A stretch of DNA of 64,000 bases from Rhodoferax ferrireducens (GCA_002083775.1 MTEI01000003.1:124001-188000), one strand, 5' to 3'; shown: positions 1-8,671, numbered from the stretch's first letter. The notes: a model not told the origin generated them from the letters alone. Translations and numbers: made by a program.

Positions 1-297
1 AGCCAGCTGGCCAAAGGCTTGCGCGACTGGGTGCACGGTCTGCTGCCTGCCGAGCCCGCCCCGCCACCGACGCCAGTGCACCCGACCGCCCCGGCACCGG
101 TCGAGCCAGCAGAGATTCCTGAAGAGCCTGCGTCGGCGGCCAGCGAACCAACGGAGTCGGTACCGCCGCAGTTGGCGCTGCCCGCCAGTGCCCCGGAGTC
201 TGCCGTTTCGGCCTCCACCGCCGTGCCCATGCCCGGGCTGGTGGCTCCAGCGTCTGCGCCAGCACCGGCCGAGGTGCTGGATGCGGCGCCGCGTTAA
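1..297 (+). CDS. C-terminal part of unknown Pro/Ala-rich protein (5' end outside window)
   Basis: Frame 1 is open from the first base and ends with TAA at 295-297, so this is the 3' part of a gene that starts upstream. After a short hydrophobic stretch (about residues 1-15) the visible 98 residues are very rich in Pro, Ala, Glu and Ser, like a flexible periplasmic or linker tail. No catalytic motif can be seen and no family is recognisable. A TTG at 19 could be an internal start but nothing supports it. Codon use and G+C match the neighbours, so it is probably a real coding tail. Confidence 0.6.
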   Translation, partial: SQLAKGLRDWVHGLLPAEPAPPPTPVHPTAPAPVEPAEIPEEPASAASEPTESVPPQLALPASAPESAVSASTAVPMPGLVAPASAPAPAEVLDAAPR

Positions 298-398
298 GAC
301 CGGGTTCGATGATTCGAGCGCGTGCAGTTTGAATTGACTTGCTGGCTGAATACCGGGTGCATTCTTTGATGTGCTGGCCCTTGTGGTGGGCCATGTGA

Positions 399-456
399 GG
401 TTTGGCGGCGGGCCTCAGACGCGCAGCGCTTTGCGACATCGGCCCGCCGCCAAACC
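399..456. other. Perfect 16-bp inverted repeat in the 298-640 intergenic stretch
   Basis: The arms ggtttggcggcgggcc (399-414) and ggcccgccgccaaacc (441-456) are perfectly complementary across a 26-base loop. It lies between the end of the unknown gene at 297 and the end of the convergent RIO kinase at 641. A bidirectional transcription stop is the simplest role, but there is no T-run after either arm. The rest of 298-640 holds nothing I can support as a gene. Confidence 0.5.
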
Positions 457-640
457 CCACACGGCCTGAGACTTTCACGGGCTTCGGAGCATCTTTGGGG
501 TCCGGCTGTTGAACGGTGGTGAACCAGAGCGCGCGCTGCCACCCACAGCGCTGGCGAACAAAAACCTCTGCAGCTTGCGTCATGAGTATCTGCCGCGGCC
601 CTGGCGCCAGCCCTCACCCAGAGAGAGGGCGTGAACAGCC

Positions 641-1519
641 TCAGGCCGCCGTAGCCATACGTAGCCGCCGCGCCGCGTCTTCCGCCCGCGCGTCATCAAT
701 CTCGCGCAGCACGGCCTGCATGTCCACGCTGGCATGGGAGCGCTCAAAGTGGCCGCTCAGCACGGACTCGTTGCTCAGCAGCCCAGCCTGGTACAGGTTC
801 CACATCTCCGGGCCAAATTGCGTGTCCAACAGTGCCGGGGCAAACTGGCCAAAAAAGTCGCGCAGGTTGCCCACGTCGCGCAGCAGCATGCGCTGCGCGT
901 GGTTGTTTCCGGCTGCGTCTACCGCCTGCGGCAGGTCGATGATCACCGGCTCGTCGATACCAGCGCCGCCATCCGCCAGAGCCGCGTGCGCCAGCAAAAT
1001 GTTGAACTCGGACAAATCGCCGTGCACCACGCTAGCGCACAACATGCGCACCACTTCCTTGATCAGCGTGGCGTGGTGTTGCAGCGCTTGCTCGGGGGTG
1101 AAAGCCACGTCATTCAGGCGCGGGGCGGCGTCGCCGTTGGCATCGGTCACCAGTTCCATCAGCAACACCCCGTCGCAAAAGTTGTAGGGCTTGGGTACGC
1201 GTACACCGGCTGCGGCCAGGCGGTATAGGGCATCGACTTCGGCGCTTTGCCAGGCGGCCTCTTGCTCCTGGCGGCCAAATTTGCTGCCCTTGGCCATGGC
1301 CCGGGCGGAGCGTGAGTTTTTCACCTTGCGGTTTTCGGTGTAGTCCACCGCCTGGCGAAAGCTGCGATTGGTTGCCTCTTTGTAAATCTTGGCGCAGCGC
1401 GTCTCCGTGCCACAGCGCACCACAAACACCGTCGCCTCCTTGCCACTCATGAGCTGGCGCACCACGCTGTCGATCAGGCCCTCTTCAAGAAGGGACAACA
1501 GTCTGGCGGGTGGTTTCAT
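641..1519 (-). CDS. RIO-family serine/threonine protein kinase
   Basis: The 292-residue protein carries a compact RIO kinase fold. Residues 25-31 form the nucleotide-binding segment with the motif GKEATVF, the catalytic loop reads HGDLSEFNILL (about 165-175), and the metal-binding loop IDLPQ follows about 20 residues later. The RIO family lacks the activation and substrate loops of ordinary protein kinases, consistent with this short length. Bacterial RIO1-like proteins are sequence-predicted kinases whose substrates are largely unknown; ribosome-linked work is inferred only from the eukaryotic and archaeal members. It stands alone, converging on the gene at the window start. The C-terminal 40 residues are charged and probably helical. 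Confidence 0.88.
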   Translation of the reverse strand: MKPPARLLSLLEEGLIDSVVRQLMSGKEATVFVVRCGTETRCAKIYKEATNRSFRQAVDYTENRKVKNSRSARAMAKGSKFGRQEQEAAWQSAEVDALYRLAAAGVRVPKPYNFCDGVLLMELVTDANGDAAPRLNDVAFTPEQALQHHATLIKEVVRMLCASVVHGDLSEFNILLAHAALADGGAGIDEPVIIDLPQAVDAAGNNHAQRMLLRDVGNLRDFFGQFAPALLDTQFGPEMWNLYQAGLLSNESVLSGHFERSHASVDMQAVLREIDDARAEDAARRLRMATAA

Positions 1520-1696
1520 GCGGGGTTGGCTTGGCAGGTGGGGGAGCTGGATTGTCAGGCCCGCTGGCGGCGGTTACCCGGGCGCTCCTGGTTGAAACCC
1601 TACTGGGTGGCGCTGGCGGGGTTAAAAACTGTCTATATTGCACATTATTCCGCAACCCTTGCCCCCAAAGTCGCCCAATGATCACCTTTCCCCGCC

Positions 1697-2812
1697 ATGG
1701 CTGAACCCCTGATCAAGCAATACGGTGCTGACGTGCCGCAGGCCATTGCCGCCATGGTCCAGGCCGTTCACCCGGCGTTTGACAGCACCGGCTTTGGCCG
1801 CGAGGTGCTGGACGGGTATGAGGCGCTGGGGCTGATGGCGCGCGGCAAGAAGATCGCTCAAGTCTTGCGGCGCTTTTTGCCAGACGACTACACCCAAGCG
1901 CTGGCCATCCTGATGCAGTCCATCGACCAGCCGCATGGCCGCGACACCGGGCTGACGCTGGGCTCTTTTTTGTACCTGCCGCACACGGTGTTTGTGGCGG
2001 ACTACGGCTTGGGCCATTTTGAGCTGTCGATGCAAGCGCAGCACGCGCTAACGCAGCGTTTCACCGCCGAATTCAGCATCCGACCCTACCTGATGCACCA
2101 CCCTGAGGCCACGCTGCGCCAGTTGCGCGAGTGGGCGACCGACCCGAACAAACATGTGCGACGGCTGGTGTCGGAAGGTACGCGACCGCGCCTGCCCTGG
2201 GCGCCGCGCCTGCGCCAGTTTCAGGCTGACCCGGCACCGGTGCTGGCATTGCTGGACCTGCTCAAGGACGACCCGGAGCTGTACGTGCGCCGCTCGGTGG
2301 CCAACAACCTCAACGACCTTGGCAAGGACCACCCGGAGGTGCTGACCCGCACGGCCCAACTGTGGCTGAAGGATGCCAGCCCCGAGCGTGCCTGGATCGT
2401 TGGCCACGCGCTGCGCTCGGCGGTGAAACGCGGGGACAGTGGCGCGCTGACGGTGCTGGGCTTTGGCGCTGCCGCCCAGGTAAGCGTGGGCAACGCGCAC
2501 ATCACGCCGGACAAAGCGACGATGGGCGGCGCGGTGCAGATCAGCTTTGAGGTGACCAACGCGCAAAACCAGCCGCAACGTGTGCTGGTGGATTTGGCGG
2601 TGCATTACGTCAAGGCCAACGGCCAGACCCGCGCCAAGGTGTTCAAGCTGAGCACCCTGGACCTGGCACCGGGCCAAACCGCCACGCTGTCCAAAAAGCT
2701 GTCACTGGCCGAGATGACCACCCGCAAACACTACCCTGGGCTGCACAAGGTTGAGGTGATGCTGAACGGCCAGGCGCATCCGCTGGGGGCGTTTGAGCTG
2801 GTGCGGGGCTGA
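1697..2812 (+). CDS. alkC: AlkC-like DNA alkylation repair glycosylase (HEAT-like repeats plus Ig-like domain)
   Basis: This 371-residue protein belongs to the AlkC/AlkD superfamily of DNA glycosylases, which remove positively charged alkylated bases such as 3-methyladenine without flipping the base. The N-terminal about 250 residues are helical HEAT-like repeats with the signature stretch HVRRLVSEGTRPRLPW (residues 152-167) and an RRSVANNLNDLGK repeat. Residues about 255-371 are beta-rich with alternating hydrophobics and look like the Ig-like domain found in the larger AlkC group. The ATG at 1697 gives a full-length product. It is monocistronic: a RIO kinase diverges upstream and hairpin repeats follow downstream. 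The family call is firm; AlkC rather than AlkD rests on the C-terminal domain. Confidence 0.82.
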   Translation: MAEPLIKQYGADVPQAIAAMVQAVHPAFDSTGFGREVLDGYEALGLMARGKKIAQVLRRFLPDDYTQALAILMQSIDQPHGRDTGLTLGSFLYLPHTVFVADYGLGHFELSMQAQHALTQRFTAEFSIRPYLMHHPEATLRQLREWATDPNKHVRRLVSEGTRPRLPWAPRLRQFQADPAPVLALLDLLKDDPELYVRRSVANNLNDLGKDHPEVLTRTAQLWLKDASPERAWIVGHALRSAVKRGDSGALTVLGFGAAAQVSVGNAHITPDKATMGGAVQISFEVTNAQNQPQRVLVDLAVHYVKANGQTRAKVFKLSTLDLAPGQTATLSKKLSLAEMTTRKHYPGLHKVEVMLNGQAHPLGAFELVRG

Positions 2813-2860
2813 CGCGATACACGTCCCGGCTGGATTTGGCCAACGGCACAAGTTATGGGT

Positions 2861-2905
2861 TAAATTGGCCGCTAGCCCTTTTGCCTATTGCGTCAGTCGC
2901 TATGA
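2861..2905 (+). repeat. Interspersed hairpin repeat, copy A (diverged)
   Basis: Reads taaattggccgctagccctt then a spacer and cagtcgctatgac, matching the family pattern aaat-ggcctctagccctt-N-agctatcaaa but with a degenerate right arm. It lies 48 bases after the alkC stop in the non-coding stretch 2813-3151. Between copies A and B nothing gene-like can be supported. Confidence 0.7.
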
Positions 2906-3082
2906 CTAACAGAGCGCATCTGAATCCCATGGACCTGTTTGACGATTTTCCGCGGTGGTCTGGGGTGGGGCGTCGCGGCTGGGGTACCACGGCGTGGCAC
3001 CGCTGGCTGAGGGGCAACATGCGCTGCTGGGGTGGCGGCGCATCAACCCGACATTTCGGCGGGTGCGACCAAGCAGTTAAGT

Positions 3083-3133
3083 ACCAAATCGGTCTCCAGC
3101 CCTTATCAATAAAGGGCTAACAGCTATCGAAAG
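3083..3133 (+). repeat. Interspersed hairpin repeat, copy B
   Basis: Has a complete stem: agccctt, spacer atcaata, aagggct, then aacagctatcgaaag. It sits between the convergent alkC and the zinc-ribbon gene and ends 18 bases before the latter's stop codon. The hairpin could act as an RNA 3'-end structure for the minus-strand operon. Confidence 0.8.
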
Positions 3134-3151
3134 AGGTGGAACTAGGCCTGG

Positions 3152-3403
3152 CTACCGAACCAGCACCGACCAGCCCGCGTGGCGGTTGCATTTGTTGTTC
3201 TCGTATTCCCACACCGTGCCGCAGCACTCGCAGCGGTAACGTGTGATGGTCACTGTGCCGTGTTTGTGTTCCACGGTGCGGTGGCCGCCCTGCACCAGCT
3301 CGGCATGGCCGCGGGCGCGGCGCCAGTTTTGCTGGATGCCCGCGCACGACGGACACATCTCCGTGGGGGTGGCAACAGTTGGCGGGGTAGGGTCTGGGGT
3401 CAT
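3152..3403 (-). CDS. Small zinc-ribbon protein of unknown function
   Basis: The likely product is 83 residues, starting at the ATG at 3403, which lies 10 bases after the stop of the upstream DTW-domain gene. A longer form starting at 3445 would overlap that gene and adds an atypical leader. Two cysteine pairs, CPSC near the N terminus and CECC about 50 residues later, suggest one zinc ribbon; a further Cys lies in the NNKCNRH segment. The same strand and tight spacing indicate an operon with the tRNA-modifying DTW protein. I do not recognise the family; a nucleic-acid-binding or accessory role is only inferred from the zinc ribbon. Confidence 0.62.
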   Translation of the reverse strand: MTPDPTPPTVATPTEMCPSCAGIQQNWRRARGHAELVQGGHRTVEHKHGTVTITRYRCECCGTVWEYENNKCNRHAGWSVLVR

Positions 3404-3413
3404 CGGGCGGTTC

Positions 3414-4187
3414 TCAAAGGGCGCGATTGTCGCTGGGTGGCGCACGCAAGTCCCGCAGCCGCTGGTGCGCTGCGTCGTCCAGGTCCGGCGGCTGCTGGTT
3501 TTTGGCCTGCAGGTAGTGGTGCGTGAACACGTCCAGGTAGGTGGCCAGCACCTCGGCGGCGTGCACCTCTCCGGCCAGCGCCAGGCACAACGCGCCCACC
3601 TCCGAGGTGCAAAAGTGGTCGCCGCGGCTGGAGCGGCGCAGCCGGTAGGTGGATAGCTGCTCGGGGTGCAGGCTCAGCACCGGGAACTGGGCCAGGTACG
3701 GGCTTTTGCGAAACATCTTGCCTGCCTCGGCCCAGGTGGCGTCCAGCAGCACAAACAGCGGGCGTTTGGCTGGCTGCCCTGCAACGGAAATGTCGGGCAG
3801 CAGGGCGGTCACCACCCGATCCGGCGTGACAAACTCACCCGGGAACACCACATAGGGCTGCCACTGCGGGTCGGTCAGCAGCGCCAGCAGGCGCGGGTCA
3901 ACCTCGGTGCGCGCCCAACTGTAGGCAAAGCTGTCCGCCACCACGTCGGCAATCAGCCAGCCGGTGTTGCTGGGTTTAAGCGGTTCGATGTCGGCCATCA
4001 ACAGGCACATCCCCGCGCGCGTCGGCACGGCCGGGCGCAAGCCGCACAGGCAGTGGCTGAACATGACACGGCAGCCCGGGCAACGTTCGGCCGGGCCGCC
4101 CCGCGCGCGAAACGGCTTGACCGCGCGCGCCAGGCGCTCGGTGCGCAGGCGGGAAACCGCATGGGGGGCGTGGGGAACGTGGGGCAT
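3414..4187 (-). CDS. tapT: DTW-domain protein, likely tRNA-uridine aminocarboxypropyltransferase
   Basis: DTW-domain enzymes transfer the 3-amino-3-carboxypropyl group of S-adenosylmethionine to uridine 47 of tRNA (acp3U). The protein has the zinc-binding segment CPGCRVMFSHCLCG near the N terminus and the family signature DATW (in FVLLDATWAEA), followed by the LRRSSRGDHFCTSEVGA block. I prefer the ATG at 4187 (257 residues); the frame is open to a TTG at 4250, but that would add a Pro/Leu-rich leader. The zinc-ribbon gene follows after 10 bases. Assignment to TapT rests on family knowledge of E. coli YfiP; the wider family also contains other members. Confidence 0.82.
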   Translation of the reverse strand: MPHVPHAPHAVSRLRTERLARAVKPFRARGGPAERCPGCRVMFSHCLCGLRPAVPTRAGMCLLMADIEPLKPSNTGWLIADVVADSFAYSWARTEVDPRLLALLTDPQWQPYVVFPGEFVTPDRVVTALLPDISVAGQPAKRPLFVLLDATWAEAGKMFRKSPYLAQFPVLSLHPEQLSTYRLRRSSRGDHFCTSEVGALCLALAGEVHAAEVLATYLDVFTHHYLQAKNQQPPDLDDAAHQRLRDLRAPPSDNRAL

Positions 4188-4248
4188 AGGGTCAGGGTTC
4201 AGTAGCAGCGGCAGTGGTGGCCTGCGCAGTGTCAGGCGAATATTGAGC

Positions 4249-4330
4249 AATACGGCTCAGAAAGTGATGCGTATTTTACGGAATACGGCTCACAGCCATG
4301 CGTTCAAGTTGGCATAAATGTTGGCATAAA
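4249..4330. promoter_or_regulatory. Two pairs of direct repeats in the promoter region of the Fic gene
   Basis: The sequence aatacggctca occurs at 4249-4259 and 4282-4292 (33 bases apart, about three helical turns), and gttggcataaa occurs at 4308-4318 and 4320-4330. The first pair includes a small palindrome cgtatt-ttacgg-aatacg at 4270-4287. The stretch to 4391 is strongly A+T rich. These features look like binding sites for a regulator controlling the divergent fic and tapT genes; the regulator is unknown. Confidence 0.45.
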
Positions 4331-4391
4331 CAAATAATTTGTTAAATAAAACAATAGTTTACAAAGTCTGCAATCTTGGCAAAATAGCGGC

Positions 4392-5585
4392 ATGTACAGC
4401 GAACCCCACCAATTTGAGCCCTTGATCCCGTCCGATGCGCGTTTGGAGCCCCTGCTGGCCAAGGCGCATGACCTGTCCCGCGTGGCCACCCTGCTGGCGG
4501 GCACCCGCGTGCCGACGGAGTTGCGTGGCCTGCTGCGCAACATGAATTCGTACTACACCAACCGGATAGAGGGCCAGCACACCCGTCCGCGTGAGATTGA
4601 TCAAGCCTTGCGCCAGGACTTTTCCCACGATGCGGTACTGGCCGCCAAACAGCGCCTGGCGGTGGCGCACATTGAGGCCGAGCAAGCGCTGGAACAACGC
4701 TACAGCGGGCCAGACGGTGCCGCCGCGCTGTATTCGGCAGGCGCAGTGCTGGACTTGCACCGCGAACTGTTTGGCCGACTCCCCGCCGCAGACCTGGTGA
4801 CCCCAGAACAAGCGCCTATCGAGCCCGGAGCCTTGCGCCAGCAAGACGTGCAGGTGGGTCAACATGTGGCGCCGGCCCATGCCAGCGTGCCTGATTTTTT
4901 ACAACGCTGGGCCAGCTTTTATGGTGGCGTGCGCCGTGGCGAGGCGGCGTTGGTGGCCATGGCCTGCGCGCACCAGCGCCTGGGTTGGGTGCACCCGTTT
5001 GTGGACGGCAATGGTCGCGTCATGCGCCTGCACACCCACACTCTGCTCAGTGCCCTGGGCTACACCGGTGGCTTGTGGTCGCCGTTGCGCGGTTTTGCCC
5101 GCAGCACCGAGCGTTACTACGCCCTGCTGGCAGATGCCGACAGCCTGCGCCGGGGCGATCTCGATGGGCGTGGCAACCTGTGTGAACAGGCCCTGATCGC
5201 TTGGGTGGGCTATGTGCTCGACACCTGTCTGGACCAAGTCCGCTTCATGGGCAGCATGCTGGACTTTGCCACCATGAAAGCGCGCATCGAGGCCTGCCTG
5301 GTGTTTGAGTCCACCGTGGTTAAGCAGGGCGTGCGCCAGGAGTCGCTGCGGGCACTGCATTACCTGTTTTTGAGTGGTGAAGACATGGCGCGTGGTGATT
5401 TCAAGTCCATGCTGGGCATGAGCGACCGGGGCGCTACCGATGCGTTAGGGGCGCTGGTCAAGCGCGGCCTGCTCAAGTCTGACTCGCCGCAAGGCAAGGT
5501 GCGCTTTGGGTTGCCGCAGCATGCACTTCGTTTTCTATTCCCACAGCTGTGGCCAGAGGCGGAGGCGGACGCGGCTGGGTTGTGA
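4392..5585 (+). CDS. Fic-domain protein adenylyltransferase, class II (N-terminal inhibitory helix)
   Basis: Fic proteins transfer AMP from ATP to hydroxyl side chains of target proteins. The 397-residue product has the full catalytic motif HPFVDGNGR (about residues 203-211). Its N-terminal region carries TNRIEG, matching the inhibitory-helix consensus S/T-xxx-E-G/N, in which the Glu blocks productive ATP binding; this makes it class II and self-inhibited. The C-terminal about 100 residues look like a winged-helix module (RGDFKSMLGMSDRGATDALGAL), common in this family. It is a single gene with an A+T-rich promoter. Targets cannot be told from sequence. Confidence 0.88.
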   Translation: MYSEPHQFEPLIPSDARLEPLLAKAHDLSRVATLLAGTRVPTELRGLLRNMNSYYTNRIEGQHTRPREIDQALRQDFSHDAVLAAKQRLAVAHIEAEQALEQRYSGPDGAAALYSAGAVLDLHRELFGRLPAADLVTPEQAPIEPGALRQQDVQVGQHVAPAHASVPDFLQRWASFYGGVRRGEAALVAMACAHQRLGWVHPFVDGNGRVMRLHTHTLLSALGYTGGLWSPLRGFARSTERYYALLADADSLRRGDLDGRGNLCEQALIAWVGYVLDTCLDQVRFMGSMLDFATMKARIEACLVFESTVVKQGVRQESLRALHYLFLSGEDMARGDFKSMLGMSDRGATDALGALVKRGLLKSDSPQGKVRFGLPQHALRFLFPQLWPEAEADAAGL

Positions 5586-5629
5586 CGGATATTGACGTCA
5601 TGCCCGGCGGGCGCCCCCGGCGCGCAACG

Positions 5630-6241
5630 TTACGGCTGGCTCAGCGGCTTCGACACAAAACCAATCACCAGGCCGGCATCCGTCACGGTGATGCTGCCCG
5701 GCTGTAACCCCAAGCTGTTGGGCAACGCCAAGTCTTCCGGCTGCAGACGGTGCAGCACCACCTCCCGCAGGGAACGTTCGCTCAACGCCGGGCCGTAGGT
5801 GTTGAGCAGCACAACCACGCTGGGCTGCAGGCTGGGCATAGTCAGACGTTTGAAACGCAGTTGGTGGGCGCGCACCGTGAGGTCGCTGGCCTCGTAACGC
5901 AGCGCAAAATCCAGCGCCAGTGTGCCATGGTGGCTGCCCTGTAGCGCCGGGCCTGCCGCGTCGATCGATATCTCGGCAGCCAGGTGGTTTTGTGCCGCCA
6001 GCAGCTGCAACTGCGGCACCTGCAGATCCAGATTCAGCAGCCCCTTCACCGGGTAGCGCAGCGGAAAACGTTGCGCCACGGCTTGCTGCAACAGCGCGGC
6101 AGACACCTTGAATTGCGGCTGCGGCTGCGGCTCGTCGTCAGGCGGCTCGGGGGTGTCAACGGGTGCAGCCCAGGCCAGACCGCCCAACGGCAGCAAAAGC
6201 TGGGGGCACAGGGCAAGGGGGATCAAGTGGCGACGGCGCAT
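5630..6241 (-). CDS. Exported DUF1439-like protein (YceB-type)
   Basis: The 203-residue protein has an N-terminal signal peptide: two Arg after Met, a hydrophobic stretch to about residue 24, and an AWA-AP cleavage site. A short acidic/proline/Gln linker follows. The remainder (residues about 45-203) begins with VSAALLQQAVAQRFPLRYPV and has alternating strand pattern, resembling the DUF1439/YceB family of periplasmic or outer-membrane lipoprotein-like proteins with a lipid-binding fold. No lipobox cysteine is present, so it is probably soluble or membrane-associated. Function is unknown. It ends 44 bases after the end of the convergent fic gene. Confidence 0.65.
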   Translation of the reverse strand: MRRRHLIPLALCPQLLLPLGGLAWAAPVDTPEPPDDEPQPQPQFKVSAALLQQAVAQRFPLRYPVKGLLNLDLQVPQLQLLAAQNHLAAEISIDAAGPALQGSHHGTLALDFALRYEASDLTVRAHQLRFKRLTMPSLQPSVVVLLNTYGPALSERSLREVVLHRLQPEDLALPNSLGLQPGSITVTDAGLVIGFVSKPLSQP

Positions 6242-6346
6242 TCAGTAGCTTTCTTTGAAAAGCTATTGTGCGCCGCGCCAGTCAAGCCGCAACCACTAGA
6301 CTCTGACACCTCCCGCCAACGCCTGTGACATGGGCCCCCCCGATCA

Positions 6347-7228
6347 ATGAACCCTGGTTTGCTCTACGCCGCACTGGCCTACATGGCGTGGGGCCTGTTC
6401 CCCATCTATTTCAAGCAACTGGCCCAGGTCAATGCCTTTGAGGTGGTGATGCACCGCATGGTGTGGTCGTTTGTGTTCCTGATGGGTGTGCTGCTGGTGC
6501 TCAAGCGCTGGGCCTGGTTGCGCGATGTGGCTCGCCAACCCCGTGTGCTGCTGGCGTTTGCGCTGTCGGCCCTGCTGTTGTCTGCCAATTGGTCGGTGTA
6601 TGTGTGGGCGGTGCAAAACGCCCATGTGCTGGATGCCAGTCTGGGTTACTTCATCCTGCCGCTGGTCAATGTGGCGATGGGTTTTGCCGTTTTGCATGAA
6701 CGCCCGCGCCCGGTGCAGTGGCTGGCTGTGGCTGTGGCGGCCAGCGGCGTGTTGTGGCTCACGGTGCAGGCGGGCCGTCTGCCCTGGGTGGCGTTGGTGT
6801 TGGCAGGCACGTTTGGCACCTATGGCTTGCTGCGCAAGGTGGCCAAACTGGGCGCGCTGGAAGGCCTGACCCTGGAGACCTTGCTGCTGCTGCCCATGGC
6901 CGTGGCGCTGCTGGGGTGGTGGACCTGGAACGGGCAAGGCGCGCTGGTGCAGGGCGACCCGGTGACCCTGGGCTGGTTGCTGCTGGCCGGGCCGCTGACC
7001 GCCATCCCCTTGTTGCTATTCGCCGCCGGAGCCCGGCGCATCCCGCTGGCCACCATGGGTCTGTTGCAGTACATATCACCGAGTCTGCAGATGCTGTTGG
7101 GCGTGTGGCTGTTCGGTGAGCCCTTTGAGCCGACGCGCGCCATCGGCTTCTATCTGATCTGGGGCGCTTTGGCGATTTACAGCGCGGAAAGTTTGTGGCG
7201 CATGCGCAGGCGGTTGCCAAATAGTTAG
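6347..7228 (+). CDS. rarD: EamA-family transporter RarD
   Basis: The 293-residue inner-membrane protein has about ten hydrophobic helices arranged as two EamA repeats and begins with the characteristic GLLYAALAYMAWGLFPIYFK. Its length is normal for the RarD group, whose substrate is not settled (an older link to chloramphenicol sensitivity exists in Pseudomonas). It is transcribed alone, divergent from the DUF1439-like gene. The stop TAG at 7226-7228 is directly followed by copy C of the hairpin repeat. Confidence 0.87.
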   Translation: MNPGLLYAALAYMAWGLFPIYFKQLAQVNAFEVVMHRMVWSFVFLMGVLLVLKRWAWLRDVARQPRVLLAFALSALLLSANWSVYVWAVQNAHVLDASLGYFILPLVNVAMGFAVLHERPRPVQWLAVAVAASGVLWLTVQAGRLPWVALVLAGTFGTYGLLRKVAKLGALEGLTLETLLLLPMAVALLGWWTWNGQGALVQGDPVTLGWLLLAGPLTAIPLLLFAAGARRIPLATMGLLQYISPSLQMLLGVWLFGEPFEPTRAIGFYLIWGALAIYSAESLWRMRRRLPNS

Positions 7229-7278
7229 CCAAATTGGCATCCAGCCCAATCAAATCAATGGCTTGATGCTATGAACTC
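7229..7278 (+). repeat. Interspersed hairpin repeat, copy C (diverged)
   Basis: Reads gccaaattggcatccagccc, spacer, ggcttgatgctatgaact. The left half matches the consensus well and the right arm is degenerate. It begins at the base after the rarD stop codon and lies in the same orientation as copy D beyond the next gene. Bases 7279-7391 form the A+T-rich promoter region of the following ATPase gene. Confidence 0.72.
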
Positions 7279-7391
7279 AGGACTGACTGGCGGTCAGAAG
7301 CACACCACGCACGGCAAACTGCTGCACCAGCACAAGAGATGCAGCTTCATCATTTAATATTGAAAAAATAACAATACAAGTTAAAATTTCA

Positions 7392-8567
7392 ATGATGATA
7401 AATCGCCAATTCGAAACCACCGTACGTCAAAAACTGCAGCACATCCCCGCCGTGGTGCTGCTGGGGCCGCGCCAAGTGGGCAAAACCACGCTGGCGCGTA
7501 TCCTGGCCAAAGATTGGCCCAGCGGCGCGGTGTACCTGGACCTGGAGCGCCCGGCCGACAGGCTCAAACTGGAAGACGCCGACAGCTACCTGCGCGCCCA
7601 GCAGGGCAAGCTGGTGATTCTGGACGAGATCCACCGCGCGCCGGGCGTGTTTGAAGTCTTGCGCGGCATCATCGACGACAACCGGCAAGCCGGGCAACGC
7701 GCGGGGCAGTTTCTGCTGTTGGGCTCGGCCGCGCTGGACTTGATGCGCCAAAGCAGCGAAACCCTGGCCGGGCGGGCGGCCTATGTGGACATGGCCCCCA
7801 TCAATACCGCTGAGGCTGCCAGCGCAGGCATCCCGCCCAACACCCTGTGGCTGCGCGGCGGCTTTCCCGACAGCCTGCTGGCAGCCGATGACACCCAAAG
7901 CCTGGACTGGCGGCGCGACTTCATCCGCAGCTACCTGGAGCGCGACGTGCCCATGTTTGCCCCGCGCCTGCCTGCCGAGACCATTGGCCGCCTGTGGACC
8001 ATGCTGGCGCAAAACCAGGGCAGCGTGCTCAACCAGGCGCGCATCGCCAGCGCGCTGGGTGTGGCCAACCCCACCATCGACCGCTACATCGACCTGCTGG
8101 TGGACCTGCAACTGGTGCGCCGCCTGCAGCCATGGAGCGGCAATCTGGGCAAACGCCTGGTCAAGTCGCCCAAGGTGTATGTGCGTGACAGCGGCCTGCT
8201 GCACGGCCTGCTGGCGCTGGAAACCCTGGACGACCTGCTGGGCCACCCGGTGTGTGGCTTGAGTTTTGAGGGGTTTTGCATCGACAACCTGATCCAGGCC
8301 GCTGGCAGTCAGCGTGTACCGCATTTTTACCGCACCCAGGTGGGCGCCGAAATTGACCTGGTGCTGGGGCGCGGTGGTCAGCCCGAGATGGCCATCGAGA
8401 TCAAACGCTCCATGACCCCAAGCCCCGAAAAGGGCTTTGCCATTGCCTGCGATGACCTGCAGATCACCCAGCGCTATGTGGTGTACCCCGGCACTGAATC
8501 GTTTCCCCTGAGACATGGGGCGCAGGCGATCGGGTTGGGGGAACTGATGGCGCTACTGAGTCAGTAG
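7392..8567 (+). CDS. AAA_14/DUF4143 family ATPase (first copy)
   Basis: The 391-residue protein has a P-loop GPRQVGKT at residues 25-32 and a Walker B stretch LVILDEIHRAP at about 74-84. A winged-helix segment follows (QARIASALGVANPTIDRYIDLL), and the C-terminal DUF4143 region carries the nuclease-like pattern VGAEIDLVL...MAIEIKRS. This family is common, strain-variable and poorly characterised; the C-terminal D...E-K pattern resembles restriction-endonuclease-like folds. Two ATGs (7392, 7395) are possible starts. It is flanked by hairpin-repeat copies C and D, and a relative with the same domains lies at 9656. A role in defence or plasmid stability is only inferred. Confidence 0.85.
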   Translation: MMINRQFETTVRQKLQHIPAVVLLGPRQVGKTTLARILAKDWPSGAVYLDLERPADRLKLEDADSYLRAQQGKLVILDEIHRAPGVFEVLRGIIDDNRQAGQRAGQFLLLGSAALDLMRQSSETLAGRAAYVDMAPINTAEAASAGIPPNTLWLRGGFPDSLLAADDTQSLDWRRDFIRSYLERDVPMFAPRLPAETIGRLWTMLAQNQGSVLNQARIASALGVANPTIDRYIDLLVDLQLVRRLQPWSGNLGKRLVKSPKVYVRDSGLLHGLLALETLDDLLGHPVCGLSFEGFCIDNLIQAAGSQRVPHFYRTQVGAEIDLVLGRGGQPEMAIEIKRSMTPSPEKGFAIACDDLQITQRYVVYPGTESFPLRHGAQAIGLGELMALLSQ

Positions 8568-8616
8568 TCAAATTGGCCTCCAGCCCAATAAAAATATGCG
8601 TAAGCAGCTATCAAAT
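8567..8616 (+). repeat. Interspersed hairpin repeat, copy D
   Basis: Begins at the last base of the ATPase stop TAG and reads gtcaaattggcctccagccc, spacer, agcagctatcaaat. Left and right borders are well conserved; the inner stem is imperfect. It lies between the ATPase gene and the convergent toxin gene. Confidence 0.78.
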
Positions 8617-8671
8617 ATAAAGTGACTTTTGCTGCCAAGCGCAGTGGCCCAAGCCCGTGACAGTGGCAGCA

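Noticed and set aside
2836-3120. Possible small gene of 94 codons between alkC and the zinc-ribbon gene
   Set aside because: It is built largely from two hairpin-repeat copies and has no ribosome site or family.
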